A stretch of 64,000 bases of DNA from Ziziphus jujuba. Taxonomy: Eukaryota > Streptophyta > Magnoliopsida > Rosales > Rhamnaceae. Made by a program: the position numbers and the translations under genes. Each line of letters starts with the position of its first letter. Position 1 is the first letter of the stretch. A model generated the notes under the pieces. That model had not been told where the DNA came from. It saw only the letters and a list, made by a program, of their open reading frames with translations, and ran no database searches. Below are positions 11,208 through 25,970 of this stretch, piece by piece. The stretch is from positions 3,596,001 through 3,660,000 of the forward strand of contig NC_083389.1 of NCBI RefSeq assembly GCF_031755915.1. The letters are read 5' to 3'.

Positions 11208-14200
11208 TATGAACCTTGTCACCATTGCAAGAAGAAAGGTCATCATCCAAGAAGGTGTTGATGGAGGCCGGACGCATTTTGCCATAAATGCCAACAAAAG
11301 GGTCATGTGGAGAGAGTATACAAGGCTAACAAGAAAGATAAGCAACAAGCAAATGTTGCTAAAGATAATGCAAGTGATAGTCAATCCGAAGAGTTGCGTG
11401 TTGCTACTTGTTTTAGTAGCATTAAGAATGATGAAGGATGGATCATTGATAGTGGAGCAACACACCATATGTCTCACAAGCATGAGTGGTTCACAAACTT
11501 GGATAGGAGCAGCCACAACAAAGTTAAAATTGGAAATGGAGCCTTGATGGAAGTGAAAGGCAAAGAAGATGTGGTGATACACACCACCAAAGGTATCAAA
11601 ACTATCCATGATGTTCTATATGTACCTTCTTTATGTGAGAACTTACTTAGTGTAGGTCAAATGCTTGAGAACAAATATGCATTACACTTCTCAAACATGA
11701 CATGCATTATAGTTGATCCACATGGAAATGAATTAATGTGTGTTGGAATGAAGAACAAGAATTTTAGGTTGAATATGGATGAAAATGGTGCATCGGTTGC
11801 ATTGAACACCAAAGTTGAGAACACCTCTCAACTTTGGCATAAAAGACTAGGCCATACTAGCTTTAAGTCATTGGTAGGCACACATGAACTTGTTAGAGAC
11901 ATGCCATTGGTGGAGAAGCAAGAACATGTGTGTGAAGTGTGTCAAAAAGGAAAACATACTAGGCTAGCATTTCAATCTTGTTCTTGGAGATCAAAGGAGA
12001 AGTTAGGACTTATACATTCGGATATTTGTGGTCCTATGAGTGTTCCATCCTTAAATGGCAGCAAGTATTTCATAACTTTCATTGATGTTTACTCAAGAAT
12101 GTGTTGGGTGTATTTCCTTGAAAGAAAATCACAAGCTTTGGAGAAGTTTGTAGAATTTATGAAGTTAGTGTAAAATCAATCCGGTTGCACTATAAAGGTG
12201 TTAAGGACGGACAATGGCGGGGAATACACAAGTGAGGCTTTCAAACAACTTTGTAAGGATCATGGTATAGTTCATCAATTCACTACACCATACACACCAC
12301 AACAAAATGGTGTACGTGAAAGGAAGAACCGTACCATCATAGAGATGGCTAGATGTTTGTTGTTTGAAAGTGGCTTGCCAAAGAAGTTTTGGGCCGAAGG
12401 AGTTAATATATCCATCTACATCCAAAATAGGCTTTACTCCAAGTCTTTTGAGGAGTAAAACCCCATTTGAGCTTTGGTTTGGATATAAGCCTTCTCTTGA
12501 TCATCTAAGGGTATTTGGAAGCATTTGTTACATCCTAGTACCACAAGAGAAGAGATGAAAGCTTGATGAAAGGTCGTAAGTTGGTGTCTTGGTTGGCTAT
12601 AGTGATGTGACCAAGGGATATATAGTGTATAACTTGGAAACCAAGAAACTTGTGATAAGTAGAGATGTGAAAGTTGATGAGGAAGCTAAATGGGTTTGTA
12701 GTAAGGAGAAGTTGGCTAGTATGGATGAAGACAATCAGCTTAAAGCTCATGATAATGATGAGGAATAAGGAAACGATGAAGGTGCTACCTATGATGATGA
12801 ATATGATGAGAATGAGCTAGAAATCTCCATAGGGGCTGATTTGGAGATTGGTGATGGTGTGAGAGGCACAAGACCTCTTAATGAGATTTATGAAAGGTGT
12901 AATGTGGCATTGAGTGATCCAGTCAATGTCCATGAGGCTATGTCAAGAAAAGAGTGGAGACAAGCCATGCAAGATGAAATCGATGTGATAAACAAGAATG
13001 ACACTTGGAGTTTGGTAACAAAACCGAAGGGAAAGAATGTTATTGGGGTGAAGTGGATCTTTAGGACCAAGTACAATCTGGATGGGTCCATAAATAAGCA
13101 CAAGGCAAGGCTTGTTGTCAAAGGATATGCACAACAAGCTGGTGTGGATTATGGATAGACTTTTGCACCGGTTTCAAGGATGGAAACCATAAGACTTCTT
13201 CTTACAATTTCGGCACAAAAGTCTTGGAAAGTATATCACCTTGATGTGAAGTCATCCTTCTTGAATGGAATATTGAAGGAGGAGGTCTATGTTCTGCAAC
13301 CCGAAGGTTTTGTGAAGAAAGGAAGTGAAGAGAAGGTATACAAGCTACATAAGGCATTGTATGGCCTTAAACAAGCTCCTAGGGCATGGTATGCCAAGAT
13401 AGATGGTTTTTTGACAAAGCATGGATTTAGGAGGAGTCCTAATGAGCCTACATTGTATATTAGGACTCATGGTTGCATGGTGTTGGTGTCTCTTTATGTT
13501 GATGACCTCCTAGTGACCGGTGGTAATAAGAAAGAAGTGAACAATTTCAAAAGTGAGCTAGAATTGAACTTTGAGATGTCTAGCCTTAGAGAGATGAAAT
13601 ACTTTCTTAGAATTGAAGTTGTCCAATCATCCAAGGGCATCTTCATATCTCAAGAAAGCTATGTGAAGGAGTTGCTCAAGAAGTTTGACATGGAGGATTG
13701 TAATAGCGTTGCCACACCTATGAATGAAGGCACCAAGTTGGTGGAGGATGATGATTCTCCAAAGGTAAATCCTTCCATCTATAGAAGTTTAATTGGTAGC
13801 CTTTTATATGTATGCTCTGCTAGACCAGATATCATGTTTAGTGTGGCTGTTTTGTCAAGATTTATGCATAGTCCATCACAAAATCATCTTAGTTGTGCAA
13901 AAATAATCCTAAGGTATTTGAAAGGTACAAGTGATTTTGGTATATGGTACAAGGATGGCATGAATGAAGCTTTGCTTGGTTATAGTGATAGTGATTGGGC
14001 TGGTTCTTTGGATGATAGCAAGAGCACATTAGGCTACATTTACACTCTTGGAAATGGTCCTTTCTCATGGAATTCCAAGAAGCAACAAACCGTTGCACAA
14101 AGCACCGTGGAAGCCGAGTATATTGCTTGCTCAAGTTGTGCTAATCAAGGTATTTGGCTTAGGAAATTATTGGAGGACTTGAGCTTGAAGCAAGAGGAAG

Positions 14201-14457
14201 CCATGGTAATATTGTGTGACAATACTTCAGCAATAGCAATTGCACAAAATCCAGTCCAACATGGGAGGACCAAGCACATACCGGTCAAGTATCATTCCTT
14301 AAGGGAATTTGAAGCAAATGGTGAAGTGAAGTTGGAGTATGTGACTTCCAAGGAGAACTTGGCGGATATCTTCACCAAGCCATTGGGAAAGAAGAGATTT
14401 GAGATATTGAGAGGACTTCTCAATGTCTCATACAAATTTGCCAAGGAGGAGTGTTGA
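11208..14457 (+). pseudogene. Copia gag end and pol: zinc knuckles, protease, integrase, RT, RNase H
   Basis: A zinc knuckle CX2CX4HX4C lies at 11217-11258; a second at 11280 has lost its last Cys (Tyr instead). The protease motif DSGATHHM starts at 11448. The integrase zinc region (LWHKRLGH near 11835) precedes the catalytic core DICGPM, then DNGGEYTSEAF and the Glu of NGVRERKNRTI. The reverse transcriptase active site YVDDLLV is at 13495. RNase H motifs SDSDWAG, STVEAEY and the TKHIPVKYH tail end at 14457. Stops at 12171-12173, 12556 and 13156-13158 and a frameshift near 12450 break it. The last 425 codons (13180-14457) are open. The TGA stop overlaps the start of the 3' LTR. Confidence 0.92.
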
Positions 14458-14806
14458 AGTGTGGCAATTTTGCCACTTCATGGTGCATGTCACAGGCTAG
14501 CATGCACACCTTGGTATCAAATCCTTTCCTTTTATGAGTTTATATTTTTTGTATGTTTTTAATTGATGTAAGATACATTTTGATAATGTTTTGTGCCTAA
14601 GTTATGTATGCAAAAGTATAGGCAATTATGCACAAAATAGTAGGAATGTTATGCTTGAAATGCCTATGCTGCTGGATTCATAATTTCCAGCAACATGGTT
14701 CCACTCTTTATCTTATATCTCAGGTTGCAAATGGATTTTTGGGCTGAAATTTTGAGGAATGTGTACAGAAATATATATAAGACTATGGATTTTTGGGCTG
14801 AAATTT
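14452..14806 (+). repeat. Copia 3' LTR, truncated, with repeated tail
   Basis: It starts TGTTGAAGTGTGG right after a purine-rich tract (CCAAGGAGGAG, 14441-14451) that fits a polypurine tract. After about 330 bp it breaks and a 22-bp piece of itself (14731-14752) is repeated at 14785-14806 before plastid spacer begins. Confidence 0.82.
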
Positions 14807-15338
14807 GATTTACCTAGTGAGTATAGAATATACTAGTAAGTGTAGGTAAAAAAAAAGGTCTATTGATATTGGATTTGATAAATATCAATGCAATGAATTA
14901 TTTTTTAGAATGGCCAAACCTAATTTCTTTCCATTATTTTCCATTATAGCAAAATTCATTTGAATGATACATATACCTACCAATTTATCATAGCTTTGAA
15001 ATATTTTATAGAAGCAATCATTGATAAAGAAATTCGACTTGTCCTCTAAACGAAAAAAAATTTAGAGAAAAAAAATCAATAACTTATCATTTTTTTTATT
15101 TGAATTCCCTATCTTAGTGTGAGGTAGAAATAGGCCCGCCTGATCTTAATAATGAGTAAATCATCGAATGAAAGCGTAAGAATGGGTTTAATTCCCCTTT
15201 CTAGTAGACCAATTACTCACTAGAAAGTGCTATCCTTTATATTAAGTCATACCATTCCCATTCTATTATATTGTATATTGACAATTTCAAAAAACTATTC
15301 ATACTATGGGCATAGTATAGTGGCGGTCGGGCAAGTAT
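14807..15338. other. Plastid trnT-trnE spacer remnant
   Basis: This A/T-rich sequence precedes trnE. trnT, psbD and psbC, which would lie to its left in this orientation, are absent. No gene is seen. Confidence 0.5.
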
Positions 15339-15411
15339 GCCCCCATCATCTAGTGGTTCAGGACATCTTTCTTGCAAGGAGGTAGTGGGAATTATACTTC
15401 TCCTGGGGGTA
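15339..15411 (+). tRNA. trnE: trnE-UUC relic with changed anticodon
   Basis: The 73 nt correspond to plastid tRNA-Glu from GCCCCCATC to CCTGGGGGTA. The loop reads CTTGCAA where CTTTCAA is expected, so the anticodon is TGC in place of TTC. The T-arm is also damaged. It keeps the plastid order trnE-trnY-trnD. Confidence 0.9.
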
Positions 15412-15474
15412 AGTACTATGAAAGGAAGTTGATCGTGGACTATCAATAAGCATGAAATTGCTTCTTCCTGTCCT

Positions 15475-15551
15475 GGGTCGAGCAGTTAAAGGGGACGAAC
15501 TGTAAATTCGTTGGCAATATGTCTACGCTAATTCAAATCCAGCTATGCCCA
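15475..15551 (+). tRNA. trnY: trnY-GUA relic
   Basis: The anticodon stem and variable arm (ACTGTAAATTCGTTGGCAAT) match plastid tRNA-Tyr with anticodon GTA kept. About seven bases of the D-arm are missing, and the acceptor end is altered (GCTATGCCCA in place of GCTCGGCCCA). Confidence 0.88.
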
Positions 15552-16001
15552 ATAATTCGCCAATCTACCATGATATAACCCATTTGTTGTTTTCATCAAA
15601 TGCTCGATCCCAATAGCAAAATAGTAAAAGTTTTTTATATATCTCTGCCACTATTTAGTTACTCTATTTAATTTATTTTTTTTCCAACAAATTTTGAATT
15701 TTCTAATGATCTAGATTCATATCAGGATCGGTAAGTGTGAAGGTTAAGGACAATAGTAAAATAAAGAAAAACAAACTTTTCCATTGAAAGATTGATTATC
15801 CAATTGATTTGGAAATAACAAAAAGATTATTAGTAATCCACGCCGCTTTCCCTAAAGCCCATATCCGTATGGATAGAAATATATCACTCACTTCTCTGTT
15901 CCAACATGACAATTCTAATTGAAAATCTAAATCGAAAGTGTTTGAATGAAATCATTAATAACAGATATACTGTACACTTTATTTTATTACGTTATTTCCT
16001 T
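15552..16001. other. trnY-trnD spacer
   Basis: Plastid intergenic sequence, A/T-rich with short poly-T runs. No gene is seen. Confidence 0.5.
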
Positions 16002-16075
16002 GGGATTGTAGTTCAATTGGTTAGAGCACCACCCTATCAAGGCGAAAGCTGTGGGTTCGAGCCCTATCAGTCCTG
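16002..16075 (+). tRNA. trnD: trnD relic with changed anticodon
   Basis: The 74 nt match plastid tRNA-Asp (GGGATTGTAGTTCAATTGG ... GTTCGAGCC). The anticodon loop reads CTATCAA in place of CTGTCAA, so GTC became ATC by a G-to-A change. The acceptor end TCCTG differs from TCCCG. Confidence 0.9.
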
Positions 16076-16594
16076 ATGGATCTAAATCCAATAAAATAAC
16101 AAAAATACATCAATTCGTCTCTCCATTTTTGTGTGAAAGGGAGTATAAATAATCAAATTTCATTCCCAACCGGATTCCTCATTTTTTTCATTTCGATTGT
16201 TTGTTTAGGTTTGGTTAAAATCAATGGTAAGGTAAGTGTAAAGGTGGTTAGATGATACTTCATCAGATGATTGTACAAGGAAGGTGGTAAGTTATAGAAA
16301 AAAAGAATGGAAAAGAATGATAAATCAAAATTTAAATTAATATAAGGAATTTCTAATTGGATCAAGAATCAACCTTTGAAGTCGGTATGGATAAAAGATC
16401 TTCCTATGTTATACTATTCAATTTTTTATGGTGAATCGATTTGATAGCCCAGATATTCTTATTTATGATATTGATCTGACTCGATTACATCGAGACATAA
16501 TTCATCCCATTGAATTTACAAACGAAAGATTTATCATCTCTATGGGATTAAATCCTGAGTTATTGCTAATTAAAGAAAATGAAACGATGAAATT
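16076..16594. other. trnD-psbM spacer
   Basis: This is plastid spacer. An open frame starting at 16428 runs through conserved psbM upstream sequence into psbM out of frame. I treat it as chance, since the upstream sequence is spacer in ordinary plastomes. Confidence 0.5.
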
Positions 16595-16698
16595 ATGGAA
16601 GTCAATATTTTTGCATTTATTGCTACTGCATTGTTCATCTTGTTCCTACTTCTTTTTTACTTATAATGTATGTAAAAACAGTAAGTCAGAGCAATTAA
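16595..16698 (+). pseudogene. psbM: psbM (photosystem II small subunit M), frameshifted
   Basis: PsbM is a single-helix subunit at the photosystem II dimer interface. MEVNIFAFIATALFIL is read from 16595. A one-base shift then replaces the normal VPTAFLLIIYVKTVSQ tail, whose codons are visible in another frame (GTAAAAACAGTAAGTCAG at 16674-16691). Confidence 0.9.
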
Positions 16699-17926
16699 TT
16701 TGAATTAAACTTGACTTTTTAGTTCTTATCAATGATTGAAGAAAATAAATAAAACGAAAAAGATTCCAATTTCGTGTATTAAATGAATGAAATGAACAAA
16801 ATAGGATAAGTAGCATTCTATGAGAGATGATAGTATGGTAGAAAGAAGGATTCATATTTTTCTTTCTACCATACAATCTAGTATTGTCATTGTACTGAAT
16901 AAAGTTTATTGCCTGAAGATATAGGTTAATTTAATATATATCAATCTGTATTATTATCTTCATATATATATATAGATATCAATTCCAAATATAAATTACA
17001 TAGTGTCATGTCCCAATTCTATTTCTTCATCTAGTTCTATTTAATTTGTGTTTATTCCAATTAATAATCGAAAGTAATCGAAAGACAACTCTTGTTCGTA
17101 CGATTCTAATTCCTGTATTTTGGATTATTTTTAATATGAATCCCAATATCCATTGAAAGAAAGAAAAAAAACCAATGAAGGAAAAAAGGGTATGGATAAA
17201 ATAAAAGCAAGTAATATGTTTGTTAGCATTTCGACAAAGAAGTAATTGATTGAGCAGTTGATAGAGGTTTCGAGGGTTTCCGTGGGAACTTCTTCGAATT
17301 TCAAAAAGGAGTAGTAATCCTCATCGATTCTTAACCTTTGAATCATGATATGAAATGAGTTCAATAAAGCAAGCATAGCATAAATAAAATCTATAAAATA
17401 ATAAACCACATAATAAAACAAGCGGTAAGTGTGCAATATGTCACTCGCCCAAGGCAATATTTTATTATATGGAGTTGTAGTATCTCATTGGACAACCACT
17501 ATGTTGTTTCCCATAAAAAAATGTGTATCCATGTAATAACAAATTTCTTTTCTCTTTTAACAGTAAAAAAAAAAAATTGGAAAAAAAAAGGTTTGTTCTT
17601 TCCGATTGCCCATATATAACTTTGGTAAGAGTCGAGTCATCGAAATAGAAAAGTTATGAAGAATACGGTTGGAATCAATTTCCTACCATTTTTATTCCTT
17701 TTGAAAGAACATGGGAATAATTGCAATATTTCTTTGATTGAAAGAGTTCATATATTATTCACGCCACTAGTATAAAATACCGTTTCGAAATGAAGATGTT
17801 TTTTGTTTCCATTTCAAAATGGAATTTTAATTTAAATAGTGAAATTAAAATTAAAAAAAGGCTTTGCAGGAAGATCTATAAAAACAATTGATACAGTTTG
17901 GTTCCTCAATTAAATTAGTAGTACTT
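16699..17926. other. psbM-petN spacer
   Basis: This is plastid intergenic sequence. Just after psbM a long inverted repeat, AGAAAGAAGGATTCA / TTTTTCTTTCTACCATAC (about 16834-16875), could be the psbM/petN 3' hairpin. No further gene is seen. Confidence 0.45.
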
Positions 17927-18016
17927 CTAGAGTCCACTTCTGCCCTATACTACAAGTGAAAGGGAAAATGTAAAGACTACCATTGCAGCAGTCCAAATGA
18001 GACTTACCATATCGAT
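17927..18016 (-). pseudogene. petN: petN (cytochrome b6f subunit VIII), start lost and one stop
   Basis: PetN is a 29-residue membrane subunit of cytochrome b6f. The 90 bp align over the full length: start codon ATG changed to ATC, then MVSLIWTAAMVVFTFSLSLVV, then TAG for the conserved Trp, then GRSGL and the native TAG. Its opposite orientation to psbM is normal for plastomes. Confidence 0.9.
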
Positions 18017-19090
18017 GTGAATTATGTCCTCTATTTCTATGAATATGAACTAACTATTCAATTATTGTTCACTAATAATAAAAAAATCACTGGCGCAAAG
18101 TCAACAGGGGGTTTTAACCCAACACTATTGATAAAACAATCCAATAAATCCAATTATAACACGTTCATATAATTATAAGATTTATGGTATAATCAGAAAA
18201 TATTAAGCACTAGCAAAATACGTTGGACAGCCTTTTGATTGAAGTAGCAAAGGCTGTTATTAACGTCTAGTAATAATAAAACCTATTCTTTCTTTTGGTT
18301 CCCTTCATTTTATTTTTTATTAAATCAAAAGTGTGAAAATATAGAATCACGATAGATCACTATCTACCGCATACCCTTATGTCTTTCTTTCCTATCTTGC
18401 CCATTTGATTTACATCTTCGATTGGCTATATGAAACAATCAAAGACATCCTATTACATGTTCTTGATTAGAGATTAAAGTAAAAATATCAAAGATTAGAG
18501 TAAGAATTTCTTTTTGTATTTTATTTATAATTACTAGTTATAAATTTATATTATAAATAGAAATTAGATGTTCAATATAAGTAAAATATGGAAAAATATT
18601 TATATATTCTTCATATATTATAATAAATACATAATATATTCAAATAAATATATATATAATAAATACATATATAAATAAGTTAAAGCCAATTATCCATTCA
18701 ATCTAATTAATATTGAATGAATCCCGGAGTACTCAAAGACTTTCATGAGTATGTATACAAAGTATCTTCAGCCTTTTCCGCAACTAATAATTTCAATAGA
18801 TTCCCCCGTTTGGCTATCCAATCTAATTCAAGATCCAGTCAATAGACACTGCATTAGTAGTGGAAGGGCTATCATATCAATATTTACTAGTTCTTTTTCA
18901 ATACTATAATATTTCCTTAAATCTTAGACGCAAGTATTTGCAGCATTTTAAAGAATGAAAAAAACCTTCGGATGCTTAGAATCAAGCAAATACCAAAAGT
19001 CTTTTTCCTCCGCCTGCTTCTGTTGGAAAAAAAAAATAGGTAAGTTTTATCAGCAAACCAAAATAAGGTATTTTGATTCTTTTGTTGATC
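18017..19090. other. petN-trnC spacer
   Basis: A/T-rich plastid spacer. A run of TATA-type simple repeats lies at about 18640-18680. No gene is seen. Confidence 0.45.
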
Positions 19091-19161
19091 AGGCGACACC
19101 GGGATTTGAATTGGGGAAAAAGGATTTGCAGTCCCCCACCTTACCACTCAGCCATACCACC
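19091..19161 (-). tRNA. trnC: trnC-GCA relic
   Basis: The reverse complement gives plastid tRNA-Cys with GGGGGACTGCAAATCC, anticodon GCA kept. The acceptor stem is damaged at the 5' side (GGTGGTATGG in place of GGCGACATGG). It is on the strand opposite rpoB, as in plastomes. Confidence 0.9.
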
Positions 19162-19998
19162 AAAATGATACAAAATATATGAAAACATTCCGTTCCCTTT
19201 TCGAGTGAAAAACGAAATGTGGATGTGGATTTTCAGTGACAAAAGCAAAAATTCAAGACAATTATGAACCGTTAACTATTGACTGTCAATTCATGAATAG
19301 TTTTTGAATTTGAATCCAAAATTTTATTTCCCTAGTGATCTAAGAAAATCCAAATTGAGACATAACTAATCTTTTTCTTTTCAATAAAAAAAAAACGCTT
19401 CTCAGTTTCAATTATAACGACAATTAGGGGTATATGTAAACCCTATAACATAAATTTTTTAAATAGATAAATCGAGTATCTTATCTGTATATGATGCCTA
19501 TAGGTAATTTTAGGAAATTTTAAGGAAATTATCATTCTTCAATTCAATTTTTACAATTTACCAGCGAATAGATCGAATATTGAAAGTCAAAAATTTGATA
19601 AAGCATGATAGGTTCTTTCTGTCCCCAACAAAACAATATAATAAAAAAAAGAGGGAGAGTGCAGATAGATAGTTCTGTTTATATCCACACGTGTTTAATA
19701 AATATCATCTTTTTTACACATTTCAATCCTATTCTACAAATTCGATTAAAAAAATAGGTAAAACTCCATAAGAAAAAGTGGAATTTATCATTTTCATTTA
19801 TATCTGTTGCAAATTACAATTTGAGTATAAAATTCTCGTTATCCCTCCTTCATACGTATTTCATATATTCCATATATTATATGGAGTTAGGTCAAATTTC
19901 ATGTGGTTTAGTAAACAGAATATCAATTCCATCATTGCTACATTTATCCATATGATTTGATGAAGAATGAGCAAATAATGGGATTTTTTTTTCTATAA
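19162..19998. other. trnC-rpoB spacer
   Basis: Plastid spacer with several poly-A runs. No gene is seen. Confidence 0.45.
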
Positions 19999-23227
<3,229 letters not shown>

Positions 23228-23244
23228 GTTAGAATTTTTCTTCT

Positions 23245-25800
23245 ATGATCGATCGGTATAAACATCAACAACTTCGAATCGGATCAGTTTCTCCTCAACA
23301 AATAAGTGCTTAGGCCAAAAAAATCCTACCTAATGGAAAGATAATTGGAAAGGTGACAAAATCCTACACTTTTCAATACAAAACTAATAAACCGAAAAAG
23401 ATGGATTATTTTGTGAAAGAATTTTTGGGCATATAAAAAGTGGGATTTATGCTTGTGGAAATTATCAAGTAATAGGAGATGAAAAAGTAGAACCAAACTT
23501 CTGTGAACAATGCAGAGTTGGATTTGTTGATTCTCAGATATGAAGATATCAAATGGGTTACATCAAACTAGCATGCCTAATAACCCATGTGTGGTATTTA
23601 AAATGTCTTCCTAGTTATATTGCGAATCTTTTAGATAAGCCTTTTAAGGAATTAGAAGTCCTAGTATATTGCAATGTGTGATTTTATCAAAATTATATGT
23701 TTACAAATTCATAATGAGAAACTGTTATCCCATTCAATCGAATTAGGATACCCTAGATCTGACATGTCTCTTGGTAGGAGTAACATGAAACTCAAAATTA
23801 TGGGTGTGTTCAATTCTCCGAAGTAAAAAAGGAATTGGTCTATGGTTGATTCAGCAACAAATAAATAAATATTTGTACATCGTGAAAAAAAAGACTTTTT
23901 TTGTGGAATTAACCTTTTCCTTTCTTTCTAAAAGAAAGAAATTCTGTCGAAATAAGCAAAATAAGAAAATATGTCATGATTGTAGGAGTCTATCCATCGC
24001 ATATAGGCTTTAGGGAAATCATGAAATAACCATCGAGGCAAAGTAGGTTTTTTGGGGTTTTTATAGAATTTGAAAGTGGAAACGAAATCTCTTTCTTTTC
24101 TTTGTCTTTTTTGGTGTAACTACTTGAGCAGAATGAGCGGAAACTTTCACGTTCGATTTTGAGGGGGGGAGATTCCATAGGACCCTATCCAACATTTTCT
24201 TTTGCTAGGCCCATAACTGGAAAACCCATTTTCTTACGATTATGAGGTTCATTCGAATATGAGATCCAATTGTTGAAATACAACATCCCACTTTTTTTTA
24301 ATACCTAAGGCTTTGAGACATTTCGAAATCAAGAAATTTCTACTGGAGCAAGTGCTATCCAAAAATAATTAGCTGATCTAAATTTGTGAATTATTGTAGA
24401 TTATTCGTTGGTAGAATGGAAAGAATTAGGGGAAGAAGGCCCCATAGGTAATGAATGAGAAGATTAAAAAGTTGGAAGAATAAGGGATTTTTTTGTTAGA
24501 CACATAGAATTGGCTAAGAATTTTATTCGAACAATACATAGAACCCGAGTGGATGGTTTTATGTCTATTACAAGTTCTTCCTCCCGAGTTGAGACCTATT
24601 ATTTAGATGGATAAGGTGAACTAATGAGCTTAGATATTAACGAACTCTATAGAAGAGTTATCTATTCAAACAATACTCTTATCAATCTATTAACGACAAG
24701 TAGATCTACGCCAGGGGAATTAGTAATGTGTCAGGAGAAATTAGTACAAAAAGCCATGGATACACTTCTTGATAATGGAATCCGTGAACAACAAATGAGG
24801 GACGATCATAATAAGGCTTACAAGTCATTTTCATTTGTAATTCAAGGCAAAGAAGTAAGATTTAGTGAGACTCTGCTTGGCAAATGTGTTGATTATTTGG
24901 GGCACTCTGTCATTGTCATAGGTCCTTCACTTTCATTACATCGATGTGGATTGCCTCGCAAAATAGTAATAGAAATTTTCCAGATATTTGTAATTTCTGG
25001 TTTAATTAGATAACAATTGGCTTAGAATATAGAAGTTGCTTTGAGTAAAATTCAGGAAAAAAAGCCGGTTGTATGGGAAATACTTCAGGAAGTTATGCAA
25101 AGGCATCCCGTATTGTTGAAAGGGGCACCCGCTCTACATAGGTTAGGCATACAGGCCTTCCAACCCATTTTAGTCAAAGGATATGCTATTTGTCTACATC
25201 CATTAATTTGTAAGGGATTCAATGTAGACTTTGATATGGATTAAATGGCTATTCATGTACCCTTATCTTTGGAGGCTTAAGCGGAAGCTCGTTTACTTAA
25301 GTTTTCTCATACGAGTCTCTTGTCACCAGCTATTGGAGATCCCATTTCAATATCAACTCAAGATATGCTTATTGGGCTCTATGTATTAACGAGTAGGAAT
25401 CGCCGAGGTATTTGTGCGAATAGATATAATCCATGGAATCACAGAAATTATCAAAATGGAAGAATTGACATTAATAAGTATAAGAAAGAAATAGAACCCC
25501 ATTTTTGTAATTCCTATGATGCAATTGGAGCGTATCGGCATAAAAGAATCCATTTAGATAGTCCTTTGTGGCTCCAGTGGCAACTAGATCAATGCTTTAT
25601 TACTTCAAGAGAAGCTCCCCTTGAAGTTCACTATGAACCTTTGGGTACCTATCATGAGATTTATGGGCCCTATCTAATAATAAGAAGCATAAAAAAAGAA
25701 AAAAAAATTGTATATACACTCGAACCACTGTTGGTCATATTTCTTTTTATCGAGAAAACGAAGAAGCTATACAAGGATTTTGCGTAGCCTGCTCATATGA
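23245..25800 (+). pseudogene. rpoC1: rpoC1 (RNA polymerase beta'), with intron relic
   Basis: This is the N-terminal half of plastid beta'. Exon 1 (23245-23675) begins MIDRYKHQQLRIGSVSPQQI. Exon 2 (from about 24195) begins FSFARPI. It includes [20 protein letters not shown] (24621), [18 protein letters not shown] sequence at 24705, and [20 protein letters not shown] near 25147. The catalytic Mg site, normally NADFDGDQMAVH, reads NVDFDMD followed by a stop near 25242, so the D-x-D-x-D motif is broken. The native stop after ACSYGT is lost. Its 3' region occurs again at 63808-64000. Confidence 0.94.
23676..24194 (+). other. rpoC1 group II intron, shortened
   Basis: It starts GTGTGATTTTATC, matching the group II 5' consensus GUGYG. 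A domain V-like hairpin lies at 24126-24161 (GAGCAGAATGAG ... TTCGATTTTG). At 519 bp it is about 200 bp shorter than usual. Its presence argues against a grass donor. Confidence 0.75.
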
Positions 25801-25970
25801 TACCAATAATATGGTATCCAAGCTAAGTAATTCTCTAACACTAGTGTGAATTTAGGTCTCTTCGGTTCAAGTAAGACCATAGTACCTGAATTTCACACGA
25901 ATCAAGACTAGAAAAAGGAAGTTTTCCAATCATTGACTCAAACCCATTGGTGAACCACACTTAGCAAAAT

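Larger units (their letters stand above)
9926..14806 (+). mobile_element. Ty1/copia element, internally deleted, 3' LTR truncated
   Basis: The 5' LTR (9926-10960) is followed by a shortened internal region holding the end of gag and a complete pol in copia order (protease, integrase, reverse transcriptase, RNase H). A partial 3' LTR begins at 14452. Most of gag and the usual primer-binding site are gone. The right end breaks at about 14784 and is joined to trnE-side plastid spacer, so no target duplication can be read. The element probably entered psaB before a deletion removed the rest of psaB through psbD and trnT. Confidence 0.88.

Noticed and set aside
11109..11609. Reverse-strand 166-codon frame
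   Set aside because: It lies antisense to copia gag/pol with clear protein motifs on +, so it is a shadow.
16428..16703. 91-codon frame upstream of psbM
   Set aside because: The sequence is ordinary trnD-psbM spacer and overlaps psbM out of frame.
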